DNA from: Streptomyces sp. P3
Lineage (GTDB): Bacteria; Actinomycetota; Actinomycetes; Streptomycetales; Streptomycetaceae
Direction of reading: 5' to 3'
Length of the DNA: 64,000 bases
Assembly (NCBI GenBank): GCA_016893485.2
Contig: JAFEKX020000001.1
Location: 310,001 to 374,000, forward strand
Shown here: positions 39,815 through 50,446 of the stretch, piece after piece
Numbering within the stretch: position 1 is the first letter of the stretch
Layout of the letters: each line of letters begins with the position of its first letter
Made by a program: the position numbers and the translations under genes
Notes under the pieces: generated by a model
Seen by the model: the letters and a program-made list of their open reading frames with translations, nothing else
Database searches by the model: none
Told to the model about the DNA's origin: nothing

Positions 39815-40450
39815 TCACGACCGCCGCAGACTCACCGTGCCCGTCGCCACGGTCCGGTCGGCGACGGTCATGGCGAAATGTGCTCCCAGGTGATCCGAGA
39901 CGACGGCGACGGCGGCTCCCCTGGCCGGTACCGCCGACCGGATGTCCACCCGCAGCCCCGCCACCGCACGAGACGTCATGCCGGAGGAGAGCAGTACGGC
40001 CTGCCGTCCGGCCTCCAGCACGGCCAGTGCCGTCAGAAGACCCGGCCGGCCCGGCAGGAGGACGGGATGGGCCGGGTCGCGCGGAACGACCACCAAGCGG
40101 CCCTGTGGTCCACGGGCGAGCAGCACATCCGCGTCGGCTACCGCGCCCACCGCAGCCGCACTGGGATGAAGCAGCCCGAACCCCGGCCCCGCGACGAGAG
40201 GCTCGCCCTCGTCCGGGACGGGCCGCGCGCAGATCATCGTGCAGGTCGCGAACACCTGCCCCGCGTGCGGGTACTCGGCCGTGACGCGGAACGAGACCAG
40301 TGCACCGGCACGCGGTACGAGGTCGCTCAGCGTAACCCGGACCCGCACATGGGTGACGCTGCCGCTCTCCGACGGCTGTACGCCAGGATGCAGTCCCAGG
40401 CTCACGGATGCCGCCTCGAACTGCTGGTCCCCGGCGGCGCGGAGAATACG
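39815..40450 (-). pseudogene. N-terminally truncated AfsA-like (hotdog, A-factor synthase family) protein
   Basis: About 210 codons. Blocks: ASVSLGLHPGVQPSESGSVT, LVPRAGALVSFRVTAEYPHA, VFATCTMICARPVPDEGEPL and AHPVLLPGRPG...LLTALAVLEAGRQAVLLSSG. In AfsA/ScbA these are the end of the first and the start of the second hotdog domain (H-P-V...LLLEAARQA). The N-terminal ~100 residues and any good start are absent; a secreted-protein gene ends 3 bases upstream. AfsA makes gamma-butyrolactone signals; this copy is probably inactive or a domain-level variant. A GTG near 40405 might start a shorter protein. Confidence 0.6.
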
Positions 40451-40452
40451 CG

Positions 40453-40833
40453 TCAGGCGTAGCAGCGCGAGCCGGTGACGATGCGGATGCCGGTCACGTT
40501 GCCGTAGCCCCGGTGGTGCAAGGAGGCCTGACGTCCCGGTTCGGCGCAGCTGGTGTAGCCGCTGCTGTAGAGGAAGTACGCGGCGCCAGAGCGCCGAGCG
40601 TTGTAGACGTAGGTGACGTCGGAGCGCCTGAAGGTCTGCCAGTAGGACGTGACGTCTTTGTAGGCGCCCACGATGACCTGGTGGGGCTCGTACACGCAGA
40701 CGTACGGATTCCTGCATCCGCCGAGCGATGACGGCGAGGCGTGAGCTGTCGTGCCGACGGCCAGAGTCGAGCCCATGAGCAGAGTTGCCGACGCGCACAG
40801 CACGCCGAACCGTTGCGCAAGACGATGACGCAT
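40453..40833 (-). CDS. Small secreted Cys-containing protein (peptidase-inhibitor-like)
   Basis: An intact 126-residue protein. A signal peptide (residues 1-32, ending AHA) precedes a mature ~94-residue domain with Cys at both ends, a CRNPYVCVYEP N-terminus (the C-x-x-x-x-V-C-V/L start seen in I36-type inhibitors) and many Tyr. ATG 40833 follows a GGGGAGAAGGA site. A role as an extracellular inhibitor or structural protein is a weak inference. Confidence 0.7.
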   Translation of the reverse strand: MRHRLAQRFGVLCASATLLMGSTLAVGTTAHASPSSLGGCRNPYVCVYEPHQVIVGAYKDVTSYWQTFRRSDVTYVYNARRSGAAYFLYSSGYTSCAEPGRQASLHHRGYGNVTGIRIVTGSRCYA

Positions 40834-40986
40834 GTCCTTCTCCCCTTGTTGGACGGACGACGAGCACATCAGTGGCCGGTCGCCGACAGGAGGGCGTGCG
40901 GGGGTGGTTCGAGGTGTGCGTACGGGATGCGGCCTCCCCCGCGCCCTTCTGTACGCCCGTGCCGTGCGGACGGTGTTGACGGTTCG

Positions 40987-41621
40987 TCATGCCTGCGACT
41001 GATCCGTCGCCAGCAGCAGGGCGAGCGCGCCGAGGGCGGATCCCGTGACGTACCGCTGTGCCCGCAGCCACGCGGGCCGCGCGGTGAGGAACTCCGACAG
41101 GGTGCCCGCGGCCATGATGATGACCAGGTTCGCGCACACGCTCACGGTGACCTGGATGCCGCCGAAGGCGAAGCCCTGGAGCAGGACGTGGCCCGCCCGG
41201 GTGTCCACGAACTGCGGGATCAGCGAGAGGTACAGCAGGGCGATCTTGGGGTTGAGGAGGTTCGTGACCAGCCCCATGGCGAAGAGGCGGCGGGTGGAAG
41301 TGTCCGCCATCTCACGCGGCGCGAAGACGGACGCGCCCTCCGACCTGAAGGCCTGCCAGGCGAGCCAGCCGAGATAGACGGCGCCCACGATCTTGAAGAA
41401 CGTGTACAGCACGGGAACGGTTCGCAGCACGGCCATCAGGCCAAGGTTCGTCACCACCACGAAGACGAGGGCGCCGACCGCGACCCCGCCGAGCGACACC
41501 ACCCCCGGCGCGGCGGCCCTGGGCGATGCTCCGCGACACCATGTACATCATGTTCGGCCCGGGAGTGACCACAACACCGAGGGATATCGCGGCCACGCTG
41601 ATCACGTTGTTCAGGTTCACC
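40987..41621 (-). CDS. LysE-family exporter (one frameshift)
   Basis: About 211 residues with six helices: [20 protein letters not shown] (family start with the TPGPN motif), [59 protein letters not shown] and further helices. It exports amino acids or their derivatives. The N-terminal part and the rest join at a five-C run (41502-41506), where one base too many is read. GTG 41621 overlaps the flavoprotein end. It closes the radical SAM/flavoprotein operon and may export the product. Confidence 0.85.
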
Positions 41622-43373
41622 GTCGGCGCTCCGCGCCGGCCTCGGAAGGCCGGGCCCCACTCCGCCGAACGCGCTTCCAAACGAGTTTCCCGGAGTCCTG
41701 CACGACCGCGCTGCCGGTGATGTGCGCGGCCGTCGAGGGAAAGTCCTCGCGGTGGTGCGCCCCGCGGGACTCCTCGCGGAGCAGCGCGGACTCGACGATC
41801 AGCGAGGAGGCCAGCAGGAGGTTCTCCAGGTCGAGACACGTCTGTACCTGGCCCGCCGCCCGAGGCCCGGAGGCGATGTCCAGCTTGTCCCGGCGTTCGT
41901 CCAGCGTCGCGATCGTCTCCGTCATCGCGAGGAGGTCGCGGGCCGTACGGATCGGGCCGGCCTTCAAGTACATCTCCCGCCGAAGGAGTTGAAGCAGGGC
42001 CTCGGGGCAGGCGCCGTCCGCGGAGACGTCCATGCGGTAGGGCCCGGTGACTCGGATGTGCTCTCCCTTCAGCCCGGTACCGGCGCTGCGGGCGGCCGCG
42101 TGCCGACCGGCGATCCGGCCGAAGACGAGGGCCTCCGACAGGCCGTTCCCGCCGAGGCGGTTGGCACCGTGGACGCCGCCCGCGGTCTCGCCCGCCGCAT
42201 ACAGGCCGGGGATCGTGGTGCGGGCCGTGCTGTCGGTCCGGAGTCCGCCCATCAGGAAATGGGCGGTGGGGCGGACTGCGAGTACCGACGCGTCCGCCGA
42301 TCCGAATTCCGGTTTGATCAGACGGAGACGTTCGTACAGGGCCGGATAGCGCTCCGGTATCAGATGCGCGCAGGCACCGAGATCGAGCCGGACCGTGCCG
42401 TCCGGGAAACCGCGCCCTCCACGATTTCGCGGTAGGCACCGCGCGACACCTTGTCCCGGGTGGTTTGTTCGCCCAGCGGGTCGTAGCGCAGCATGAACCG
42501 TTCGCCGTCACGGTTGAGCAGGGTCGCGCCGTCGAACCGTACGGCTTCCTCGACGGGCATTCCGTCGTACGTCGGTACGTCCGACGCGAGCCCGGTGGGA
42601 TGGAACTGGACGTATTCCATGTCGATGGCCTCGGCGCCGGCCCGCAGTCCGAGGGCGAGACCGTCGCAGGTCTTGTCCGTCGAGGCGGCCGACGGTGCGT
42701 ACATCGAGGTGCCGCCGCCGTCCGCGAGGATCACGGAGTCCGCGGCGATCTCCAGGATTTCGAGGCTCTCGACGGACAGCACCCCGAGGCCGCGTACGTG
42801 TCCGTCGACGTCGAGCAGGATGTCCATGGCCCGCATCCCCGAACGGACCTCCACGCGCCCCTCCTCGACGAGCCCCGCCAGTCGTTCGCCGAGCACCCGC
42901 TGGATGTGGAAGCCGAGCCGGTCCTCCAGGTGAACGGCGCGGGGCGCGCCGTTGCCGCCGAACGGGCGGGTGGCGAACCGGCCGTCACCGCTCTTCTCGA
43001 ATCGCAGCCCGAGGCCTTCCAGCCACTCCACCAGGCCCAACGCGCCCTCGCACAGCGTCCGTACGATGTCCTCGTCGCCCGCGTAGGCACCGCCCGCGAG
43101 GGTGTCCTCGATGTGGGCCGCGACGCTGTCGTCCGGAGCGACGGCCGCGTTGAAGGCGTGGGTCTTCCAGGTGCAGCCGCCGGCGGACGCCCAGCGGTGC
43201 CGGGCGTGCTCGTAGAAGGCCTTCGTGACGAGGACGACGTGTGCGCCCTCTGCGGCGGCCTCGACGGCGGCGGCCAGACCCGCGCCACCGGCGCCGACGA
43301 CGATCACACGCGGGGTCCACGCGGCGGGTACGGACGTCGTCCGAGCCTTGTTCACGGTCGTGTTCGCGGTCAT
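41617..43373 (-). CDS. FAD-dependent oxidoreductase, fumarate reductase/aspartate-oxidase-like (one frameshift)
   Basis: About 585 residues. Dinucleotide motif [20 protein letters not shown] near residue 18, substrate domain ([20 protein letters not shown]), HPTGL near 270, and the family end block [20 protein letters not shown] ([12 protein letters not shown]). This is the SdhA/FrdA/NadB family. It lacks the H-T-x-A-x-x-G-G covalent-FAD motif, suggesting non-covalent FAD as in aspartate oxidase. The frame breaks near 42400. ATG 43373 has GGGA upstream. No iron-sulphur or membrane subunit is present, so it acts alone, downstream of the radical SAM gene in the same operon. Confidence 0.83.
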
Positions 43374-43422
43374 GTTCCCTGCCTTCACCGATGTCGTCGC
43401 CCTCTTGCGCCCGTCGCTCGTG

Positions 43423-45101
43423 TCAGAGCTGGGCGCAGATCTCGTCGAGCAGTCGTCGCTCGGCCGCCTCGTCGTCGTCGACTCCGCCGAGCATGTAGCC
43501 GCCGAACTTCATGTGTCCGCGCTCACGGCCGAGGGCGATCACACCCCGGCCGACGTCGGCGATGGCGGCTTCCACGTCGGCGAGTTCGACCTCGGTGTTC
43601 TCGTGGACGTACAGCTCGGTGAGGCGCCGGGCCGGAATGATCTCGCCGTGCGCGGCGCGTACTTCGGGGTGGGTGCGGAAGCTCTCCCAGTACATGCGCG
43701 AGCCCGGGATCACACCGGGTGCCGCGACCGAGACCGTGGTGATGGTGTCCCGATAGGTCTCCGCGAGGGAGAGCCAGGCGTCGACCTCTTCGTGGAGTTG
43801 CTTCCGGGTGGTACCGGGCAGTCCGAGAATTCCCGAGGCGTAGATCTTGTAGTCCAGTTCCTGGGCCAGTTCGAGCGCCTCGTAAACCCGGTCGGGTCCT
43901 TTGTTGATGCCCTTGGAGTCGCCCTTGAGGAGTTTCGGGTCGAAGGCCTCCAGGCCGACGTTCCACGTCCGGACGAAGCCCTGGCACAGCTTGGCCGACT
44001 GGAGGAACTCGAAGACCAGGCCGTAGGCGAGGAGGAACCGGTGGTCGCGGAGTACCGGTGAGGCGTCGCAGCGTTCGGCGAGTTCGTCGAGGTAGCCGAT
44101 GTCGCCGGACCACTGCGCGCGGGAGAACCCGAGGGTGGAGTCACCGGCGGCGTAGACATTGGCACCGAGGCAGCCGACCGCCTTTTCGAGTGCGGGAACG
44201 ATCGTGTCCATCCGGGCGAATTTCGGGGTGAGCCCTGGATCGAGCAGTGTTTGCACCGCCGACCCGGGCGCGTTCCCAGGTACACCCCGCGTCCAGGGGA
44301 GAGTGACCATGCGCTTCAGGTCGTAGTGGTGCGCGTACCAGACGTCGAACGCCTTGTCGTAGTACCGCTCCAGTTGGTCTTCGATGAGTGTGTAGTCGGG
44401 GAGCATGCGGCGGTCGAGTGGATAGGTGGGAGCCGGCTGGTTCACGACCCGGAGGTGTTCGCGGTAGGCGAGGGAGGGGACGCGTTTCAGATCGAGTTGG
44501 CCGCGTAACGCGTACAGGAGGCCGAGCATGGTGAAGGGGCCGTTGTTGCCCGTGCTGACGAAATCGACGAGCCGGTGGCCGTAATGCCCGGTGAGTATCT
44601 CGCGATGGAGGATTCCCGCGTGGTCGTTGCCGAACACGACGACCGCGTCCGGGTTCACGCGCTTGATCTCCGCGGCGACGATGAAGGCCCACAGTGCGGT
44701 GGCGGTGTAGACGGTGAACGCGGCCACGTCCGGGGATCCGCGGCGATGGCGGCGCGTACGTCGTCCCACGGCACATGGCTCAAGTCGAGGTATTTCCAGG
44801 AGAGTTCGGGGAGGTACTGCTCCTGATAGGTGATCATCTCGACCAGGCCGGAGTGCGGGTAGACCGTTCCCTCGTTCCGGTACCGCTCCTGGCCGTCGAC
44901 GCCGTCCACCAGCGCACCGCCGCCGGAGTGGCCGCCGCGGTGGGCGGAGGTGAGCGGCAGGGCGAAGTACCAGACGGACAGGGAGGCGGAGCCGGAGCGA
45001 GAACCCGAACCGGGGTCGGGGCCGGTACCGCCCGGCGGCGGGAACTCCCACTGGAACCGACCATCGATGTCGACGACTTCCTCCACCGGCTCCAAGCCCA
45101 T
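43423..45101 (-). CDS. B12-binding-type radical SAM enzyme (four frameshifts)
   Basis: About 560 residues. The N-terminal part (PDVAAFTVYTATALWAFIVA, NPDAVVVFGNDHAG) resembles the cobalamin-binding domain of B12-dependent radical SAM enzymes; its DxHxxG motif is not evident. The 4Fe-4S motif lies where the frame breaks three times (44285-44288, 44263-44265, 44225-44228). Adding one base at each gives RGCTWERARGRRCKHCSIQG, a C-x9-C-x2-C cluster with one more residue spacing than most. Another break at 44735 is in a four-C run. The C-terminal part (GILGLPGTTRKQLHEEVDAW) is the radical SAM barrel end. The ATG at 45101 is uncertain; a GTG at 45107 or 45185 is possible. Substrate unknown; in operon with the flavoprotein and LysE. 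Confidence 0.75.
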
Positions 45102-45424
45102 CTCCACGACGTCTCCCACCACAGTCGGCACCAGGAGCGCCCCAGCGTCATCGCCCCCTGGCGGCCCTGTCACGCCCGGTTCCACTCAGCGGACCGGCCG
45201 CCGCGGGGTTTCCCCACCCGCGCATCGGGCCCGCCACCGGTACCTTCGACAGCGCGGAACGGCACCGCTCGCGAAAGCCCCCGAGGCCCTCAACTCCCGC
45301 CGCGTACCGCACCCTTGTGGGTTTCCGGCCCGCATCGAGGCGCCGTGATGTCCGTTGTTCTCGCGAGCCTTGGCGTCGTACTCCCGCGCCCCGGACCTGT
45401 CCTACGGTCACACGACAGGAAGGT

Positions 45425-45700
45425 CGGGCGGGGCTCACCAACCCGCACCGGTAGGCGAGGACGACCAGTTGGGCGCGGTCGCGGGCGCCCGGTTTCCTCA
45501 TCGCCCGGTTGGTGTGCATCTTGGCGGTCAGTGGAGAGACGTACAACCGCTCCCCTATCTCGTCGTTGGAGAGCCCGGCGGCGACCAGGGCCATGATCTC
45601 GTGCTCCCGCTCCGTGAGTGCGTCGAGCTGGACCGGGCTGGGCAGCGGGCCCGGATTCGGCTGGGAGAGGTTCCTGCTGGGAATCCGCTCGCGCCGACGT
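45425..45700 (-). pseudogene. LuxR-type DNA-binding domain remnant of a response regulator
   Basis: Minus strand: QLDALTEREHEIMALVAAGL, NDEIGERLYVSPLTAKMHTN, RAMRKPGARDRAQLVVLAYR. This is the full LuxR helix-turn-helix, but there is no receiver domain upstream, only an unrelated membrane gene. The start and end are undefined; it is a truncated response regulator. Confidence 0.6.
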
Positions 45701-46202
45701 GCAGCGCGCGGGACGTTCTCGTCGTGTTCGAAGGTGGTCTCGGCGGCCCCTCCCCTTCACGGAGAGTCTTGACCGCTGATCCCGGAGTCGTGTCCCCGGC
45801 GGCCCGATGTGGTCGGCGTTCCGGAAGCCGCGTGATCGCGGCGCTCACTGCCAGCCCGAGCGTGACACCGACAGCGGAGCCGACGCACTGCGCCCAGGCA
45901 TCGTCGAGGGACCCGGGCAGGACGACTCTTGTGAGCCCGCTGGCAACCGCCAGGACTGTCACCGCGGCCAGTATGGCCGTCCAGCGGTACCGCACCCCGT
46001 CGATGATGTCGCCATAGAAGAGGAGCAGCAGTGCCATGCCGAACTCGCTGTCCCAGCCGATCGCGCCGAGCCCGGCCCCGAAGGCAAGCGCGAACAGCCA
46101 GAGCCCCACCAGTTGCCGGACGAACGTGGGCGGCTGCCGTGTCGCATCACGCGGGGGCCGGAAGAACCGTGTGATGTGCTGGACGATCGCGTACTTCCGC
46201 AT
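45555..46202 (-). CDS. Small integral membrane protein of unknown family
   Basis: Starts MRKYAIVQHITRFF at ATG 46202. Four helices are clear to about 45830 (LVGLWLFALAFGAGLGAIGW, SEFGMALLLLFYGDIIDGVR, ILAAVTVLAVASGLTRVVL and GSAVGVTLGLAVSAAITRL). The frame then runs on with low-complexity residues to 45555, overlapping the LuxR remnant; the natural end is more likely near 45760, with a frame slip. No family is recognised. Confidence 0.55.
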   Translation of the reverse strand: MRKYAIVQHITRFFRPPRDATRQPPTFVRQLVGLWLFALAFGAGLGAIGWDSEFGMALLLLFYGDIIDGVRYRWTAILAAVTVLAVASGLTRVVLPGSLDDAWAQCVGSAVGVTLGLAVSAAITRLPERRPHRAAGDTTPGSAVKTLREGEGPPRPPSNTTRTSRALHVGASGFPAGTSPSRIRARCPARSSSTHSRSGSTRSWPWSPPGSPTTR

Positions 46203-46474
46203 GTCTCGCGTCCCGATCCCCGGGGTAGCCGACGTCTGCCGGCGCTCAGTAGTACGACGCACAGGACCGGGACACGGTTGTAGTGAAGTCTCGCCTCAGG
46301 GAGCCAGAGGCTGCCGATATCCGCTTCGGCTGACAGAAGACCTGCCGAATCCTGTTCATCGGATCTTCTGCCTCCCGGGCGACAACTTCCCTCCTCCAGC
46401 TCACGAGTACGGAGCAACCTGAAGAGCTGGCGAGGTACTCAGCCGGTGGTCCGTGAGCCAAGCAACGAGCGGTT

Positions 46475-47291
46475 CTACGTCCTGCGCCACACGTCGGTGC
46501 CCGGCTCGTGAACGACCAACCCCAGCGACTCGAATGCGCGAAGCCATCCGGTCATGGGCCAGGTTCCCCAACGCCCCTTGTAGAGGGCGCCGTTGCGCAG
46601 GATGTCGTCCAGGTGCTGGACAGGAGGGTCATTGGTCGGATGGTGCTGGTGGTACGCGGGGCTCCGCCCACCCAGCACAGGTCGACCCCGCGCTGGGCGG
46701 CCGTGGCGGCGAAGTCGGTGTCCTCGGCTCCGTAGCCGGTGTATCCCTCGCAGAACCCTCCGACGCGGTTCCAGGTGTGAGCTGTCAGGGCGAACGACAG
46801 GGACCAGAACAGGCGCGGGTCTCCTCCGCGCAGAAGCTCTCCTTCGGCGGGGGCCGGGCGGGCGGGGTGGGGTGGTGCCAGGTCCTCGAGGCCGGCCAGC
46901 TGGTAGCCGTCGGGCGGCGGTGGCGGCAGGTAGGCGACCGTTCCGCACAGCAGCATGCCGTCCTGTGCGACGCGGGCGTAGCCCTCCAGGAGGGTGGGGC
47001 CGGGTACGCAGTCCACGTCGAGGAAGACCAGCAGGTCCGCACCGCGGGCGAGGGCACGTGCCGCCCCCGCGTTGCGGGCCGCGGCCAGCGGTAGGCGGCC
47101 GCCGTCGGCCGGTGGCAGGGCGAGTACGTCCGGTGCGGGGTTCCGCCCGGCGGTCAGGGGGCGATCAGCGGGTCGTCCATCGAGACGATCACATAGTGGT
47201 CCGGGGCGCGTGTGCCATGGGCGAGCCCGTCCTGCTGGAGCAGCAGATGGCGGTGGCGGCCGGCGGCGAGCGTGATCACCGCGGTGCTCAT
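46475..47291 (-). CDS. GT2-family glycosyltransferase (last of four; two frameshifts)
   Basis: About 270 residues. AVITLAAGRHRHLLLQQDGL, then ARNAGAARALARGADLLVFL with DVDC (D-x-D, nucleotide-sugar/metal), FWSLSFALTAHTWNRVGGFC and GYGAEDTDFAATA (catalytic E-D), ending LRAFESLGLVVHEPGTD. This is GT-A fold, inverting. The frames change near 47155 and 46650. ATG 47291 overlaps the preceding gene by four bases. Confidence 0.8.
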
Positions 47292-48301
47292 GCGGCCTGG
47301 CTCGGGTAGCGGGTGGCGAGCGCGGTCAGAAGACGCCCTGCCTGTTCCGCGCCGTCGCCCGGAGACCAGTGGACCCAGCGCTCCGGGCGGGCCACCGCTT
47401 CCGAGAGCAGGGTCGGCCACTCCGTAGGACTGGGCCACGTGTCCCGTACGGTGGCCAGGCCACCGCCCGACAACGCCCGTGCGGTGGCGCGCTGTTCGCC
47501 GTAGGGGCGGTCCTGGGGATCACGATGGCGGGCGCGCGCGCGGCGGCGCATTCCGCGACGGCGTTCTGTCCCGCATGGGTGACGACGACGCTCGCGCGGC
47601 ACAGGAGCGGCCACGGGTCCTCGACCCAGGGGGTCTCGGGGCCACCGAGGACGGTCCAGGACCAGCCGGGGGTGGCGTCGGCCGCATCCCGGACCTGTTC
47701 GGGGGTGACGTCGGCGCCGCCGGCACCCAGCATCACCACCACCTCGTTGGCGGCGCCGTGTCGGTCCCGGCCGCCCCGTGTCACCGGGCGGGGCCGGCCG
47801 TCGTAGCGCGAAATGCTGCCCGTGTGAACGGACTTGGCGTGCCAGTGCGCGGGCCAGCCCGGTTCGGGAAGGGAGCTGGGCCAGGGCGCGAGCAGGGCGT
47901 CCGCCAGGTCGTATCCGAGGCGGTGCGCCTCGTCCCGGCGGTCGCCGCGCATGGCCGCGACGACGACGGGGATGCCCATGAGCCGGGCCAGGATGGCGGC
48001 CTCCACCGATACGTCACTGACGAAGACAGCCGGGCGTGTCTGCGTGATCCACTCGGCGATGATCCCCATGCGCGCGCGATGTCCGTCGTGGTGCACCGGT
48101 ACCCAGTGCAGCCGCCCTCGGGCGGTGGCGTCCACGGGATCGTCCGTGGTGTCCGGTGGCAGGGCCACCCACGGCCCCTTGCCACGCCTCGGGCCGGGGA
48201 AGCGAGGACAGGATGGTGACCGGGCCCGGCACATGGGCGGCGATGCACTGCGCGCGGTGGAGGTGGCCGCGGCCCTGGTGGTGGACGTAGTAGCCGATCA
48301 C
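47288..48301 (-). CDS. GT28/MurG-like glycosyltransferase (third of four; two frameshifts)
   Basis: About 338 residues. GYYVHHQGRGHLHRAQCIAA, AVFVSDVSVEAAILARLMGI, VVVMLGAGGADVTPEQVRDA and VVVTHAGQNAVAECAAARAP (acceptor-donor signature like MurG/GT28 HAGxNxxxE), then ALSGGGLATVRDTW near the end. Frames join near 48200 and 47490. GTG 48301 overlaps the preceding gene's end by four bases. Confidence 0.8.
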
Positions 48302-49361
48302 CTTCTCACCTCCTCGTACAGGGCGGTGTAGTCGTCCGCGGTCCGTTCCAGGGAGCAGAACGTTTCTGCTCTACGGCGAGCGTCTCGGCGGCCGAGGCGC
48401 ATGGCGCGCGGGATGAGTTCGGCGAGCGCCGCGACGTCGCCGGGGGTGCGAGCAAGCCGCAGTCCGGGGTGAGGATCTCTGCCAGCGCCCCGCGGTCGAA
48501 GCCGCAGACGGGAGTGCCGCAGGCCAGTGCCTCGGCGACGACGAGGCCGTACGGTTCGTCCCAGCTGGGGTGACCAGAGCCGCGGCCGCCGTTCCCACCA
48601 GCTCGGCCAGCTCCTTGCGGTCGAGGTGACCGACGTACTGGACGCCGTCTCCGAGCAGGGGCGCGACCTGCGCCTCGAAGTAGTGCTCATCGGAGACGGG
48701 CCCCGCCAGCCTCAGCGGCACCCCTGCCGCGCGCGGGCCGCGCGAATGGCCAGATGCGGTCCCTTCTCCGGCACCATGCGCCCGGACCACACCAGACCGG
48801 CGCCGCCGGGCCCTGGCGTCCAGAAGTCGGTGTCGATGCCGTTGCGCACCACCAGTGCCTCGGGGACGGTCTGCCGCCACGCCGAGGCCGTGCACTGGCT
48901 GACGGCGGTGAAGACGACCGGGCAGGCGTCACTGGTCTGGATCGCCGATTCGAGCCATGGGGTGGGAGGTGTGCAGGGTCGTGATCACCGGGATGCTCAG
49001 GGCCGACGCCATCGCGACGGGCAGGTAGTGCAGGCTGTTGTTGTGCACCACGTCGAAGCGATGCTCGCCGTCGCGTGCCAGGTCGAGCATCAGCCCCAGG
49101 TAGGCGTGGTGTTCCTCCATCCACGTATGGCTGGGCATGCTGGCGTCCGCGCGCGGCCGGACTCAACACCGCCCGCCGCACGGGCAGTTCACGTGCTTCG
49201 AGGACCGGGTCGGAGCCTGGCGCCGCGAAGAGCTCCACCCGGTGTCCGCGCCGGGTCAGGGCGCGGGCCAGTCCCCAGGTGTGTGCTTCGAGACCGCCGG
49301 CGAAGGGCTCGGTAATGGGGAAGCGAGCGGACGCGATCAGGGCCACCCGCGCGATGCTCAT
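48298..49361 (-). CDS. GT4-family glycosyltransferase (second of four; several frameshifts)
   Basis: About 355 residues. MSIARVALIASARFPITEPF, AGGLEAHTWGLARALTRRGH (N-terminal GT-B start), FDVVHNNSLHYLPVAMASAL, VVRNGIDTDFWTPGPGGAGL, VPEKGPHLAIRAARAAGVPL and LVVAEALACGTPVCGF (E-x7-E donor site). Frame changes lie near 49140, 48960, 48730, 48575 and 48450. It resembles mannosyl/glucosyltransferases of exopolysaccharide or small-molecule pathways. ATG 49361 overlaps the upstream gene by four bases. Confidence 0.78.
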
Positions 49362-50446
49362 CGCACCAGGCGTGCGTAGAGGGTGCGGTGGGCGGCGGCG
49401 AGTTCGGCGCGCTCCCGCGCACGGTGCCGCTCGGTGGCCCGGGGAGCCGGCCGCTCCTCGTAGGCTCTCAGCACGGCCTTGCGCAAGGACTCCGTGTCCA
49501 GGCCCGCGTCCTGGGTGTGCCCGTAGGTGAGGCAGGGACGCTGCTGGGCGTAGAAGCCGCAGTCCGGGGCGGCGACGGCGGTGCCGAGGTCGTGACAGGC
49601 TTCCAGCCAGCCCGAGTGGGTGCCGAACCGGTAGGGCAGCACGGACACGTCGATCGACTGCAAGTAGTCCCACAGCTGCTCGTCGTCGAAGTAGTCGTGG
49701 ACGGCGAGCGTGACACGCCCGCGTCGGCCAACTCCCGCAACGCGTGCATGAGTTGGGGTTGTGTGCGGTGGCCGTGGGGTCGGCCACCTCCCGGTGGATG
49801 TTCACGTGGAGGACCGCGTCCGGAAGTTCGGCCACGGTGGCGGCGAGTACACGTACGACGGGCAGCACGGCCATGTTCGGGCGCAGGCTCTTGGCATGCA
49901 CCCCCACCCGGAACTGGTCCGAGGCAGGCCTGGCGCGGGTAAGGAGCGGCGGCTCGACGACGTGAGGGTGCGGCAGGACGCACGCCGTCCGGTTCCACCG
50001 GTTGCTGATGACCTCGGCGGCACCGGGCGTGAGGGTGATGAGCTGATCCGCGGCCGGGACGAGGACGTCCAGGGCGGCCTCGTGGGTCGCGGGATCGGGC
50101 TGATGGGGATTGCGCAGGTCGTGCACCGTGTAGACGAAGGGCTTGCCGTGCCGTCGCAGGACGTCCACGAGGGCGGTCAGCTGGGCGGGACTCTGCGCGT
50201 CGAACCCGAAGTGCAGGTGGAAGACGTCGAAGTCCTGGTGGTGGGCGCTCACCCAGTCGGGGTCGAGCATGACCGGCGGCCACCAGCGCTGCGACGTGCT
50301 GGGTGCGCCGTTGGGCCGGGGTCGGCCAGACGGGTGACGCCGTCGCCTTCCTGCGCGGAGCAGTGCCGGACGTACACATGGCCGGCCGGCACCGAAGCGA
50401 CCCGGATGGAGCCTGCGGATCCGGCGGAGGGGGGTTGTTCGGCCAC
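49358..50446 (-). CDS. GT4-family glycosyltransferase (first of four; several frameshifts)
   Basis: About 362 residues. VRHCSAQEGDGVTRLADPAP, DVFHLHFGFDAQSPAQLTAL, PFVYTVHDLRNPHQPDPATH, AEVISNRWNRTACVLPHPHV, VGVHAKSLRPNMAVLPVVRV and YLQSIDVSVLPYRFGTHSGW, ending LAAAHRTLYARLVR. The GTG at 50446 begins VAEQPPSAGS; frames change near 50330, 50260, 49715 and 49665. It is the first gene of a four-gene operon. Sugar and acceptor are unknown. Confidence 0.75.

Noticed and set aside
36033..50446. One large biosynthetic gene cluster spanning glycosyltransferases, radical SAM and MerR genes
   Set aside because: No core synthase (PKS, NRPS, terpene or RiPP precursor) is present, and strands, gaps and functions change too often to support one cluster.
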